A stretch of 64,000 bases of DNA from Luteibacter anthropi (GTDB taxonomy: Bacteria; Pseudomonadota; Gammaproteobacteria; Xanthomonadales; Rhodanobacteraceae), in assembly GCF_011759365.1 (NCBI RefSeq), contig NZ_JAARLZ010000008.1:186001-250000 (forward strand), read 5' to 3'. The notes below the pieces were generated by a model. That model was not told where the DNA came from, did not search any database, and worked only from the letters and a program-made list of their open reading frames with translations. Of the stretch, positions 1-8,909 are shown piece by piece. The position numbers were made by a program, and so were the translations under genes. Positions within the stretch are counted from its first letter, which is position 1. Each line of letters starts with the position of its first letter.

Positions 1-941
1 GCGTCACGCAGCACGGCGTCCTGCGGCACGAGGAACACGTTGTGCAGGCTGCCGAGGTTGGCCTTCACCGTCACGAACTGGCCCGGGAGCAGGCGCAGGT
101 CAGGGTTGGCGAGCTGCGCACGCAGGTTCACCGTGCCGGTCTGCGGGCTGACCGTGGCCGACGAGAAGTCGAGCACGCCCTGTTCGGCGTAGTCGGAACC
201 GTCCGGCAGCTGGATGCGCACCGAGGACTTGTCGGTGGGCGACAGCGTGGCGTTGCCGGCCGCGGCGGCGCGGCGCATGGTGTCGAGGTCGGCCACGGAC
301 ACGCTGAAGTTCACGTAGAGCTTGTCGATCTGGTCGACCTGGGTGAGCAGGGTGGTCTCGTTCTGGCCCACGAGGGCGCCTTCGGTGACCTGCTGCTGAC
401 CGGCACGACCGTCGATGGGCGAGACCACGTCGGTGAAGCCGAGGTTGATGCGGGCCGCCTGCACGGAGGCCTCGCTCTGCTTCACGGAGGCATTGGCCGT
501 GCGCTCGTTCGCTTCGGCGGTGTCGAGATCCTGCTGCGACACGAAGTGCTTGCCGATCAGGCCGCGGGCGCGGTCTGCCTGGGCCTTGGCGTTGAGCGCC
601 GTGGCCTTGTTGGAGGCAAGCAGGGCCACCTGCTGGTCGAGTTCGGCCTGCAGCGGCTGCGGGTCGATCTTGAAGAGCTTCTGGCCTGCCTTGACGTCGG
701 TGCCTTCGTCATAGAGGCGATGCAGCAGGATGCCGGGCACGCGGGCGCGTACGTCGGCCGTACGCAGGGAGGACAGGCGACCGACCTGGTCCTGGACCAG
801 CGGAACGTCCTGCGGCTGTGCGGTGACGACACCGACCTCCGGCGGAGGCGGCATCTGTGGGGCTTCCTGCTTGTGGCAGGCGGCAAGGGCAGCAATCAGG
901 CCGGCGGCCAGCAGGGAGGTGCGCAGGGGCAGGGGTTTCAT
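1..941 (-). CDS. RND efflux periplasmic adaptor (membrane fusion protein), 3'-truncated by window edge
   Basis: Reading leftwards from ATG at 941 the frame stays open to the window edge (313 codons), so the C-terminus is missing. The start has a lipoprotein-type signal (LLAGLIAALAAC, Cys21), then a lipoyl/barrel-sandwich half, a long alpha-hairpin rich in Ala/Gln (about residues 95-165), the second lipoyl half (VVSPIDGRAGQQ) and a beta-barrel region (LLPGQFVTVKANL). This is the AcrA/MexA type adaptor that links an inner-membrane RND pump to an outer-membrane channel. A GGAG ribosome site lies just upstream, and the ATG overlaps the TetR stop codon as ATGA, so the two genes are probably co-translated. 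Pump and channel genes would be expected beyond the left edge. Confidence 0.9.
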   Translation of the reverse strand, partial: MKPLPLRTSLLAAGLIAALAACHKQEAPQMPPPPEVGVVTAQPQDVPLVQDQVGRLSSLRTADVRARVPGILLHRLYDEGTDVKAGQKLFKIDPQPLQAELDQQVALLASNKATALNAKAQADRARGLIGKHFVSQQDLDTAEANERTANASVKQSEASVQAARINLGFTDVVSPIDGRAGQQQVTEGALVGQNETTLLTQVDQIDKLYVNFSVSVADLDTMRRAAAAGNATLSPTDKSSVRIQLPDGSDYAEQGVLDFSSATVSPQTGTVNLRAQLANPDLRLLPGQFVTVKANLGSLHNVFLVPQDAVLRD

Positions 942-1594
942 GAGAACTCCGTTCCGTTTCCAGGTTTCTTGTTCGTTCGCGCCGCGGCATCCGGGTGGAT
1001 GTCGTAAGCGTGCATAAATACTGTTACCGCGTGCCGTGCCCATTCGTCCTGGGCTCTCTGACCCCTGGCGCGCATCCCGAACAGGCGCCGGTCACCTTCC
1101 AGCCCGTGAAGCATGGACAGGAAGAGCTCGGCGGCCACGTCCGGGTTTTCCCGGCGCATCCTGCCCTGGTCCATCGCCTCGGCCATGCAACGTGCCAACC
1201 GGGCCGCGATGAGGTCGATCGCGGTACGGAAAAAGGTTTTCGCCGCGGCGGGAAACCGTGGCGCTTCCGCGATCAGCATCCGGCCGAGCGCAACGTTGTC
1301 GTGGTCCATCACGTGGGTATGGTGTGCCTGGGCCAGGGCTTGCAGCGTATCCGAGAGGTTGCGGCCCTCGGGCGCCAGGCTGGCATGGAGAGGCAAGACG
1401 AGTTGTTCAACGGCGGCGTGGAACAGGGTGTCCTTGTTTTCGTAATAGGCGTACACGGTCTGTTTGGACACGCCTGCCTCGCGTGCCACGGACCCCATGC
1501 TTACGCGGTAACCGTCGCGCAGGAACAACGTACATGCGGCCTGGAGAACCCGCTTCTGGCGATCCGGGGCGGGGCGCTCATCCAGGTTCGTCAT
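938..1594 (-). CDS. TetR/AcrR family transcriptional regulator
   Basis: 218 residues. An N-terminal TetR helix-turn-helix spans about residues 18-60, with the typical GVSKQTVYAYYENKDTLF recognition-helix region. It is followed by an all-helical ligand-binding half. The gene lies immediately upstream of the RND adaptor and overlaps it by 4 nt (ATGA), so it is probably the local, autoregulated repressor of the efflux operon that it heads. A short inverted repeat 13-30 nt upstream of its ATG is a candidate operator. The ligand cannot be read from the sequence. The family assignment is secure; the role as repressor of this pump is inferred from context. Confidence 0.9.
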   Translation of the reverse strand: MTNLDERPAPDRQKRVLQAACTLFLRDGYRVSMGSVAREAGVSKQTVYAYYENKDTLFHAAVEQLVLPLHASLAPEGRNLSDTLQALAQAHHTHVMDHDNVALGRMLIAEAPRFPAAAKTFFRTAIDLIAARLARCMAEAMDQGRMRRENPDVAAELFLSMLHGLEGDRRLFGMRARGQRAQDEWARHAVTVFMHAYDIHPDAAARTNKKPGNGTEFS

Positions 1595-1606
1595 TTCGCA
1601 TACCTG

Positions 1607-1646
1607 CTGGACTATACCGTCCAGTTTAGAATCTCCCTCCGTCCAG
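1607..1646 (-). promoter_or_regulatory. Candidate operator of the tetR-RND operon
   Basis: Perfect 6-bp arms CTGGAC and GTCCAG (1607-1612, 1619-1624) flank TATACC. A further GTCCAG half-site lies at 1641-1646, 22 bp away, about two helical turns. The minus-strand TATAGT within the repeat could serve as a -10 element, so binding would block transcription. The rest of the 1595-1864 gap holds no gene; it must contain the promoter of the divergent glutamate dehydrogenase gene, and TTGTCG at 1723-1728 is a possible -35 for it. Confidence 0.4.
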
Positions 1647-1864
1647 CGTCAACGGGCCTTTCGTGCGGCTGAACACGATTTGTTGCGTTGCAAGCTCCTG
1701 ATTCGTTAAAGGGGCGTGAGCCTTGTCGTCTGTTACAACGACGGTTATGCCGCGATGCAGTGAAACATGGTGCCCGCAATCCCATGAGACGGTGTGGCTA
1801 GGACAGGGTGCACAGAGCTATGCTTTGACGGTTTCTACCTCCCCCCCCACACCGATATCCGCCC

Positions 1865-4800
1865 ATGAATGCGATTCGCGCAGCCGAACACGGCCAGTTC
1901 CATGACGTCGTCTTCGATGAACTGAAAAAAATCGACTATCCCGCGGAGCGCCTTAACGAGGCGCGATTTTTTATTGAGGCCTTCTTCGAGCGTATCGCTC
2001 CTGCCGATTACGCCCTCCACGCCCCCGGGCGCTGGGCTGCCCTTATCGCGGACCTGCTCTCCTTCGCCCGTGAGCGCACCGCCGGCCAGGCCAGGCTGCG
2101 GGTATACAACCCGGGCGTCTCCGGTTCACGTGCAGTGATCGAAGTCGTCACGGACGATATGCCTTTCCTCGTCGACACCGTGTCGATGGTGGCCGCCGCC
2201 CATGCGGAAATCCATGCCATCGTCCACCCTGTGGTACCCGTGGTCCGCTCGGTCGCCGGCGTTCTGGAGTCGCTGGGTTCGGGCGAGAAGACCGAGTCGA
2301 TCATGCGCTTCGAGATCGACCGCCTCGACGACGCCCAGATCGAAACCCTGCGCGGCCAGCTCGAAACGGCCCTGGCCGATGTCCGCGAGACCGTGGCCGA
2401 CTGGAAAGCCATGCGCGGCCGTATGGTCGAGGTCGCCGACGACCTCGGCAAGCGCGCGCTGCCGTACACGGCCGACGAAGTGCGCGAAGCCACCGAGTTC
2501 CTGCATTGGGTCGCCGACGACCACTTCACCTTCATGGGCTACCGCGAATACGTGGTCACGGCCGAAGGCGACGATGAGGTACTGAAGACCGTCGACGGCT
2601 CGGGCCTTGGCATCCTGCGCGCCGCGGAGCGCTCGCTGGCGCCGCGCTCGCTGCGCACCCTGGTAGCCTCGGAGATGCCGCGTTCGGGTTCCACCGACGC
2701 CATCATCCTCACCAAGACCAACGCCCGCTCGCCGATCCACCGTGCGGGCTACATGGATTACATCGGCGTCCTCAAGTTCGACGACAAGGGCCGCCCGGTG
2801 GCCGAACAGCGCTTCCTCGGCCTGTTCTCCTCCAACGCGTACATGGCCCACCCGCAGCACGTGCCGCTGGTGCGCGACAAGTGCGAGGCCGTGATGGCCC
2901 GCTCGGGCCTGAAGCGCGATTCGTACTCGGGCAAGTCGCTGCGCCACATCCTCGATACGCTGCCGCGCGACGAACTGTTCCAGTGCAGCACCGACGAGCT
3001 CTTTGCGCTGTCCATCGGCCTGCTCGAACTGGCACAGCGCACGCGCACGCGCCTGTTCATCCGTCGCGACAGCTACGGCCGCTTCTTCTCGTGCCTGGTC
3101 TACATTCCGCGCGACCGCTTCAACACCGCCGTGCGTGAGCGCGTGGAAGGCGTGCTGCGTGAAGCGTTCCACGGCGAGCACGTGGATTCCGCCGTGCTGA
3201 TGGGCGAGGCCGCCCTGGTGCGCCTGCATGTCGTGGTGCGCCCGCGCATCGGCGACCACCCGGTCTACGACGCCGCCGCCATGGAAGCGCAGATCGCCTC
3301 CATTGCCCGCAACTGGTACGACGAGCTGCGCGACCGCCTGGTCGAGAGCATGGGCGAGCAGCAGGGCATCATCCTTGCCAATCGCTATGGCAAGGCATTG
3401 CCTGCCGGCTACGTCGACGAAGTGTCGCCGCAGGTCGCTGCCACCGACGTGGCAGCGCTGGCGGGCCTCGACGGCCCCGACGCCATCAGCATGTCGTTCT
3501 ACCACCCGCCGCATCGTCCTGAAGAACTTCGCTTCAAGGTCTACCGTTCGGGTTCGGACATCGCACTCTCCGAAGTGCTGCCGCAGCTGGAAAACCTCGG
3601 CCTGCGCGTGCTCACCGAGCACATGTACGAAGTGAAGCAGGGCGAAAGCGCGCTCTACATCCAGGATTTCGAAGTCCAGCCGGTCGGCCGCCTCGCCTTC
3701 GAGGTGGAGCAGGTCGGTACGATCTTCGAAGACGCCTTCGAGCAGATCTGGCGCGGCAACGCCGAGAACGACGGCTTCAACCGCCTCGTGCTGGGCGCCA
3801 AGCTCAACTGGCGCCAGGTTGCCGTGCTGCGCGGCTACTGCAAATACCTGCTGCAGACGGGCGTGGCCTTCTCGCAGGCGTACATGGAAGACGCCCTCAA
3901 CCGTTACCCGGCCATCGCCGGCCTCATCATCGAGCTGTTCAACGCGCGCTTCGATCCACGCCGCGAAAACCTCGACGAGAAGGCCCTGGCCTACGCCGAG
4001 GGCATGCTCTCGCACGAGATGCACGCGCTGATCGACCATGACGTCCTGGCGGCCCAGCCGGCGCTCATCGGCAACCTCGTCGCCTCCCTGGCCCGTCCGC
4101 GCGACGAACAGGCGGTGGCGGTGGAAGAAGCCATCAACGCGCTGCTCGACAACGTCTCCAGCCTCGACGAAGACCGCATCCTGCGCAGCTACATCGCGCT
4201 GGTGCACGCTACCCTGCGTACCAGCTTCTTCCAGGCATGGGACGGTGCGTTCCGTTCCTACGTCAGCTTCAAGTTCGATTCGCACCAGGTGCCCGACCTC
4301 GCCAAGCCGGTGCCGTTCCGCGAGATCTTCGTCTACGCCCCGCGCGTCGAGGGCATCCACCTGCGCTTCGGCTCGGTGGCCCGTGGCGGCCTGCGCTGGT
4401 CCGATCGCCGCGAAGACTTCCGCACGGAAGTGCTGGGCCTGGTGAAGGCGCAGATGGTGAAGAACACGGTCATCGTGCCGGTCGGCTCGAAGGGCGGCTT
4501 CTTCGTGAAGCGTCCGCCGGTGGGCGGCGATCGCGACGCCCAGCTGGCCGAAGGCATCGCCTGCTACCGCATGTTCATCAACGGCCTGCTCGACATCACC
4601 GACAACCTCGTCGAGGGCAAGGTGGTGCCGCCGCACGATGTCGTGCGCCATGACAACGACGATCCGTATCTCGTGGTTGCCGCCGACAAGGGCACGGCCA
4701 CCTTCTCGGATATCGCCAACGCCATCTCCACGGAGCACGGCTTCTGGCTCGACGACGCATTCGCCTCGGGCGGCTCCTACGGTTACGACCACAAGGGCAT

Positions 4801-6784
4801 GGGCATCACGGCCAAGGGCGCATGGGAGTCGGTCAAGCGCCACTTCCGTGCGATGGGCCGCGACAGCCAGAGCCAGGATTTCACCACGGTGGGCGTGGGT
4901 GACATGTCCGGCGACGTGTTCGGCAACGGCATGCTGCTTTCCGAGCACATCCGCCTGCTGGCCGCGTTCGACCATCGCCACATCTTCCTCGACCCGAACC
5001 CCGATGCGGCGAAGAGCTTCGTCGAACGCCAGCGCATGTTCGCCCTGCCGCGCTCGTCGTGGGATGACTACGACAAGTCGCTGATCTCGGCCGGTGGCGG
5101 CGTGTATCCGCGCAGTGCCAAGTCGATTCCGGTCTCGGCCGAAGTGAAGGCCGTGCTCGGCATCCGTTCCGATGCCACGCACATGGCACCGAATGACCTG
5201 CTCTCGGCCATCCTCAAGGCGCCGGTCGACCTGCTGTGGAACGGCGGTATCGGCACCTACGTGAAGGCCACCAGCGAAACGCATGCCGATGTGGGCGACC
5301 GCGCCAACAACGGCCTGCGCGTCAACGGCAACGAGCTGCGCTGCAAGGTCATCGGCGAAGGCGGCAACCTGGGCATGACCCAGAAGGGCCGCATCGAAGC
5401 CTCGCAGGCCGGTGTGCTGATGAATACCGACTTCATCGACAACTCCGCCGGTGTGGACACCTCCGATCACGAGGTGAACATCAAGATCCTGCTCAACGAT
5501 GCCGTGCAGCGTGGCGAGCTCTCGTTCGACGGCCGCAACAAGCAGCTGGCCGAGATGACCGACGAAGTGGCCCGCCTGGTGCTGTGGGACAACTACCGCC
5601 AGAACCAGGCCATCACGCTCATGGAGCACCAGTCGGTCCGCCGTCTGGGTTCGATGGCGCACTTCATCACCACGCTGGAGGCCGAAGGCCTGCTCGATCG
5701 CCAGGTCGAGTCGCTGCCGAGTCAGGCCGAGCTTGCCGAGCGCAAGCAGAAGGGCCAGGGCCTTACCCGTCCGGAACTGTCGGTGCTGCTGTCGTACGAC
5801 AAGATCCGCCTGTTCCAGCAATTGCTCGATTCCGACGTACCGGAAGATCCGTACCTGTCGCGCGAGCTGGTCCGCTACTTCCCCGTGCCGTTGCACGAGA
5901 AGTACGCCGAGCACATGCAGCGCCATCGCCTGAAGCGCGAGATCATCGCCACCGCGGTGACCAACTCGACGATCAACCGCATGGGCGCCACCTTCATGAT
6001 GCGCATGCAGGAAGACACGGGCCACGGCCCGGCGTCGATCGCCAAGGCCTACACGGCTGCGCGCGAAATCCTGGATGCCCGTGAACTGTGGGCCGAGATC
6101 GAGGCGCTCGATGGCAAGGTGGCCGAAGACACCCAGATCGACGCCATCCTGCATATCTGGTCGCTGCTGCGTCATCTCACCCGCTGGCTGCTCAGCCGTC
6201 CGGGTGGCTCGCTCGACATCGCCGCCAACGTCGACCGCTATGCGGCCGAGGTGACGGTGCTGCGCAAGTCGCTGCCCGATGCCCTCACCGATACCGGTCG
6301 TGCCGATTTCGGCGCCAGCCAGGAGAAGTGGGAAGGCCTGGGCGTGCCCTCGTCGCTGGCGCTGCGGCTTGCCCGCATCCCGGTGCTGCGCGCGGCGCTC
6401 GACATGGTCGAAGTGTCGAAGCAGAGCGGCAAGGACATGGCCACGGTCGCCAAGGTCTTCTACGAACTGGGCGAGGCGCTCGACCTCGAATGGCTGCGTG
6501 GACAGATCGAGGCGCTGCCGGTGGAAGGTGCATGGCATGCGCAGGCCCGCGGTTCGCTGCTGGACGAGCTCAATGCCCAGCATCGTGCCCTGGCCGTGCA
6601 GGTGCTCGCCGTGGCCGGTGATCGCACCGACGTCAGCCCGGTCAAGGCCTGGCTGGAACGCGACGACGCCACGCTGAAGTACACCCGTACTATGCTGGCC
6701 GAAATCCTCACCCAGAACGCGGACTACCCGATCGCCTCGGTCGCCGTCCGCCGCCTGGCCCAGCTGGCCCAGATCCCGGTCTGA
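1865..6784 (+). CDS. gdhB: NAD-dependent glutamate dehydrogenase, large (L_1639-type) form
   Basis: 1,639 residues, the size characteristic of the ~180 kDa bacterial NAD-GDH class. It oxidises glutamate to 2-oxoglutarate plus ammonium, mainly in amino-acid catabolism. The long N-terminal half holds ACT-like regulatory segments. The catalytic core follows: RGGLRWSDRREDF near residue 840, a GSKGGFF motif whose lysine (residue 876) is the likely catalytic base, and the dinucleotide-binding region with NTDFIDNSAGVDTSDHEVN near 1187. A C-terminal helical domain completes it. It is a single-gene unit followed by a GC-rich hairpin and a REP pair. Very long open frames on the opposite strand are artefacts of its strong third-position G+C. 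Confidence 0.97.
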   Translation: MNAIRAAEHGQFHDVVFDELKKIDYPAERLNEARFFIEAFFERIAPADYALHAPGRWAALIADLLSFARERTAGQARLRVYNPGVSGSRAVIEVVTDDMPFLVDTVSMVAAAHAEIHAIVHPVVPVVRSVAGVLESLGSGEKTESIMRFEIDRLDDAQIETLRGQLETALADVRETVADWKAMRGRMVEVADDLGKRALPYTADEVREATEFLHWVADDHFTFMGYREYVVTAEGDDEVLKTVDGSGLGILRAAERSLAPRSLRTLVASEMPRSGSTDAIILTKTNARSPIHRAGYMDYIGVLKFDDKGRPVAEQRFLGLFSSNAYMAHPQHVPLVRDKCEAVMARSGLKRDSYSGKSLRHILDTLPRDELFQCSTDELFALSIGLLELAQRTRTRLFIRRDSYGRFFSCLVYIPRDRFNTAVRERVEGVLREAFHGEHVDSAVLMGEAALVRLHVVVRPRIGDHPVYDAAAMEAQIASIARNWYDELRDRLVESMGEQQGIILANRYGKALPAGYVDEVSPQVAATDVAALAGLDGPDAISMSFYHPPHRPEELRFKVYRSGSDIALSEVLPQLENLGLRVLTEHMYEVKQGESALYIQDFEVQPVGRLAFEVEQVGTIFEDAFEQIWRGNAENDGFNRLVLGAKLNWRQVAVLRGYCKYLLQTGVAFSQAYMEDALNRYPAIAGLIIELFNARFDPRRENLDEKALAYAEGMLSHEMHALIDHDVLAAQPALIGNLVASLARPRDEQAVAVEEAINALLDNVSSLDEDRILRSYIALVHATLRTSFFQAWDGAFRSYVSFKFDSHQVPDLAKPVPFREIFVYAPRVEGIHLRFGSVARGGLRWSDRREDFRTEVLGLVKAQMVKNTVIVPVGSKGGFFVKRPPVGGDRDAQLAEGIACYRMFINGLLDITDNLVEGKVVPPHDVVRHDNDDPYLVVAADKGTATFSDIANAISTEHGFWLDDAFASGGSYGYDHKGMGITAKGAWESVKRHFRAMGRDSQSQDFTTVGVGDMSGDVFGNGMLLSEHIRLLAAFDHRHIFLDPNPDAAKSFVERQRMFALPRSSWDDYDKSLISAGGGVYPRSAKSIPVSAEVKAVLGIRSDATHMAPNDLLSAILKAPVDLLWNGGIGTYVKATSETHADVGDRANNGLRVNGNELRCKVIGEGGNLGMTQKGRIEASQAGVLMNTDFIDNSAGVDTSDHEVNIKILLNDAVQRGELSFDGRNKQLAEMTDEVARLVLWDNYRQNQAITLMEHQSVRRLGSMAHFITTLEAEGLLDRQVESLPSQAELAERKQKGQGLTRPELSVLLSYDKIRLFQQLLDSDVPEDPYLSRELVRYFPVPLHEKYAEHMQRHRLKREIIATAVTNSTINRMGATFMMRMQEDTGHGPASIAKAYTAAREILDARELWAEIEALDGKVAEDTQIDAILHIWSLLRHLTRWLLSRPGGSLDIAANVDRYAAEVTVLRKSLPDALTDTGRADFGASQEKWEGLGVPSSLALRLARIPVLRAALDMVEVSKQSGKDMATVAKVFYELGEALDLEWLRGQIEALPVEGAWHAQARGSLLDELNAQHRALAVQVLAVAGDRTDVSPVKAWLERDDATLKYTRTMLAEILTQNADYPIASVAVRRLAQLAQIPV

Positions 6785-6791
6785 CGGCCAG

Positions 6792-6820
6792 GGATGGGGC
6801 CTCGTGCCCCATCCTTCTTG
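6792..6820 (+). terminator. Probable terminator of the glutamate dehydrogenase gene
   Basis: GGATGGGGC and GCCCCATCC form a 9-bp stem over a 5-nt loop, 8 nt after the stop codon. The downstream T-run is poor (TTCTTG), so efficiency is uncertain. The REP pair begins directly after it. Confidence 0.55.
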
Positions 6821-6902
6821 TAGGAGCGCGCCTTGCGCGCGACCGCTACGGAGCCTGTGGTTCATGGCTTCGTAGCGGTCGCGCGCGAGGCGCGCTCCTA
6901 CA
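6820..6902. repeat. Inverted REP pair (BIME-like)
   Basis: A REP copy (TGTAGGAGCGCGCC followed by GCGCGCGACC) at 6820-6844 faces an inverted copy at about 6876-6902. With the adjoining GCTACG/CGTAGC the arms can form a stem of roughly 30 bp around a ~20-nt centre. It lies between gdhB and nadK. Confidence 0.9.
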
Positions 6903-6962
6903 GGCTATCGTTTCCCTGTTCGCAGGCGCTAAGCTGGGGGTCGGACCCTAGCCAGCACATTC

Positions 6963-7721
6963 ATGCGCCTAGCCTTCGTAGCCAGCGAAACCGACGTTGC
7001 CCAACGTGCCCGAGCCGCGCTCGTGAAACGCTATGGCAGTGTCGAGCCCGGTGACGCCGACATCATCGTCTCGCTCGGTGGCGATGGCTTCATGCTGCGC
7101 ACGCTGCATACCTATCGCTCGCTGGCCGTGCCCTTCTACGGCATGAAACTCGGCCGGCTGGGTTTTCTCATGAACAAGCACGATCTCGATGCGCTCGCCG
7201 AGCGCATCGAACGGGCGCATCCGGCCGTGCTGCATCCACTGGAAATGCACAGCACCTGCTGCGATGGCGTCGAACATCGTGCGCTGGCGTTCAATGAAGT
7301 GGCGCTTTTGCGGCAGAGCAACCAGGCCGCCCACCTGCAGGTTCGTTTGAACGGCGAGGTAAAGCTCGACGAGCTGGTCTGCGACGGCATCCTGGTCAGC
7401 ACGCCGGCGGGCTCCACGGCTTACAACCTGTCTGCCCATGGCCCCATCCTCCCGCTCGACGCCAACGTGCTGGCGCTTACACCCATCAGCCCGTTCCGTC
7501 CTCGCCGCTGGCGCGGGGCGATCCTTCCGCACGCCACGAAGGTCGGCTTCGACACCAAGGACCCGAACAAACGCCCGATCAGCGCAACGGCCGACTTCCA
7601 CGAGGTGCGCGACGTGCGCGCCGTCGAAGTACGCCAGTCGCGCCGCAATTCGGTCCGCCTGCTGTTCGACCCCGAACACAACCTCCAGCAGCGCATCCTG
7701 GACGAGCAGTTCGCTCCGTAG
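6963..7721 (+). CDS. nadK: NAD kinase
   Basis: 252 residues, the normal size for a compact gammaproteobacterial enzyme. It phosphorylates NAD+ to NADP+ in the cytoplasm. The family signature GGDGFMLRTL is present with the catalytic Asp at residue 41. The FNEV motif (Asn111, Glu112) and the glycine-rich VSTPAGSTAYNLSAHGP segment, which forms part of the nucleotide site, are also intact. The gene stands alone between REP elements, so it is probably a monocistronic housekeeping gene. Confidence 0.95.
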   Translation: MRLAFVASETDVAQRARAALVKRYGSVEPGDADIIVSLGGDGFMLRTLHTYRSLAVPFYGMKLGRLGFLMNKHDLDALAERIERAHPAVLHPLEMHSTCCDGVEHRALAFNEVALLRQSNQAAHLQVRLNGEVKLDELVCDGILVSTPAGSTAYNLSAHGPILPLDANVLALTPISPFRPRRWRGAILPHATKVGFDTKDPNKRPISATADFHEVRDVRAVEVRQSRRNSVRLLFDPEHNLQQRILDEQFAP

Positions 7722-7804
7722 CCACGCTTTATCGCCGATGCGATCGACTCCCACCCCTCCGGTAGGTTGCTTACCGAAGGCGTGTGAGCGACACGTAGCT
7801 ACTC

Positions 7805-7875
7805 TGTAGGAGCGCGCCTTGCGCGCGACCGGATCAGCGCGAAACCCCGGTCGCGCGCAAGGCGCGCTCCTACAG
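7805..7875. repeat. Inverted REP pair
   Basis: Forward copy at 7805-7830 and inverted copy at about 7849-7875, separated by ~18 nt (GGATCAGCGCGAAACCCC). It lies between nadK and the 5'-nucleotidase gene, ending ~50 nt before the latter's start, so it may fall in its leader. Confidence 0.9.
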
Positions 7876-7926
7876 GGCGGTGGTGGGCGTTACGATAAGT
7901 ACAGCACGCCCACGGAACCACCCCGC

Positions 7927-8862
7927 ATGACCCTCGCCCCGGTCCCACCCAACGCACACGCCGCCTCATCCGCCAACGACAACCGCCTCGTCGTGGCGAT
8001 CTCCTCGCGCGCCCTGTTCGACATGGGTGACAGCCACGACCTGTTCGAACGCGAAGGTATCGACGCTTTCCGTGCCTACCAGATCGAACACGAGGACGAG
8101 CTGCTCCAGCCGGGCGTGGCCTTTCCCCTCGTACAGAAACTGCTCGACCTGAACCGTCTTTCCGGCGACGTGCCGCCGGTCGAGGTGATCCTGCTGTCGC
8201 GCAATTCCGGCGATACCGGCCTGCGCATCTTCAACGCCATCCAGCATTACGGCCTGGACATCTCCCGTGCGGCGTTCACCAGCGGAGCGCCCACGTCCGA
8301 CTACATCGCACCTTTCAAGGCCGACCTGTTTCTTTCAGCAAATGCCGAAGACGTGGGCAGGGCGCTGCGCGCCGGTGTCGCCGCCGCCACGATCCTGCCT
8401 TCGACGGCCGCGCCGCGCTCTTCCGAGCAACTGCGCATCGCCTTCGATGGCGACGCCGTTATCTTCGGCGACGAGGGCGAACGGGTGTCGAAGGAACAGG
8501 GCCTGGATGCCTTTCACGCCAGCGAGACCGCCCGTTGGGCCGAGCCACTGTCCGGTGGACCATTCCGTGGCTTCCTGTCGGCCCTGCATCGTTTGCAGGC
8601 GGCGTTTCCCGCAGAGGATTCGCCGATCCGCACGGCCCTGGTCACCGCGCGTTCTGCGCCGGCGCACAAGCGCGTGATCCTGACCTTGCGCAAGTGGGGT
8701 GTGCGCATCGACGAGGCGTTGTTCCTGGGCGGTCGCGACAAGGGGCCGTTCCTCGATGCCTTCGGCGCGGACATCTTCTTCGACGATTCCCCCGCCAACG
8801 TGGAATCCGCCCGCCGCGTAGTCGCCACCGGCCACGTCCCCCACGGCGTCTCAAACCTGTAG
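7927..8862 (+). CDS. 5'-nucleotidase of the cytosolic NT5C1 type
   Basis: 311 residues from ATG 7927; an upstream in-frame start would run through the REP pair and is rejected. The sequence matches the bacterial branch of cytosolic 5'-nucleotidase I, a HAD-like fold that hydrolyses nucleoside 5'-monophosphates. Evidence is an N-terminal AISSRALFDM region, LLSRNSGDTGLRIFNAI near residue 90, and the catalytic DGDAVIFGDE motif with Asp174/Asp176. A conserved C-terminal FFDDSPANVESA also fits. The stop codon TAG (8860-8862) is part of the REP copy that starts at 8859, so the protein ends in -SNL. Substrate preference cannot be read. Confidence 0.85.
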   Translation: MTLAPVPPNAHAASSANDNRLVVAISSRALFDMGDSHDLFEREGIDAFRAYQIEHEDELLQPGVAFPLVQKLLDLNRLSGDVPPVEVILLSRNSGDTGLRIFNAIQHYGLDISRAAFTSGAPTSDYIAPFKADLFLSANAEDVGRALRAGVAAATILPSTAAPRSSEQLRIAFDGDAVIFGDEGERVSKEQGLDAFHASETARWAEPLSGGPFRGFLSALHRLQAAFPAEDSPIRTALVTARSAPAHKRVILTLRKWGVRIDEALFLGGRDKGPFLDAFGADIFFDDSPANVESARRVVATGHVPHGVSNL

Positions 8863-8883
8863 GAGCGCGCCTGCGCGCGACCG
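8859..8883 (+). repeat. Single REP copy overlapping the 5'-nucleotidase stop codon
   Basis: TGTAGGAGCGCGCC followed by GCGCGCGACC. The TAG at 8860-8862 is the gene's stop. Only a degenerate inverted partner (CCGGCCGCGC, ~8898) follows, just before the convergent EamA gene ends. Confidence 0.85.
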
Positions 8884-8909
8884 GTTGTCGCGAAACGCCG
8901 GCCGCGCTG

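Noticed and set aside
1723-1905. Small open frame upstream of gdhB
   Set aside because: It overlaps the gdhB start in another frame, has no ribosome site and no protein-like composition.
2126-6865. 1,579-codon open frame antisense to gdhB
   Set aside because: It mirrors the codon phase of the sense gene; high third-position G+C removes stops on the other strand. The translation is His/Val/Gly/Asp-rich with no recognisable domain.
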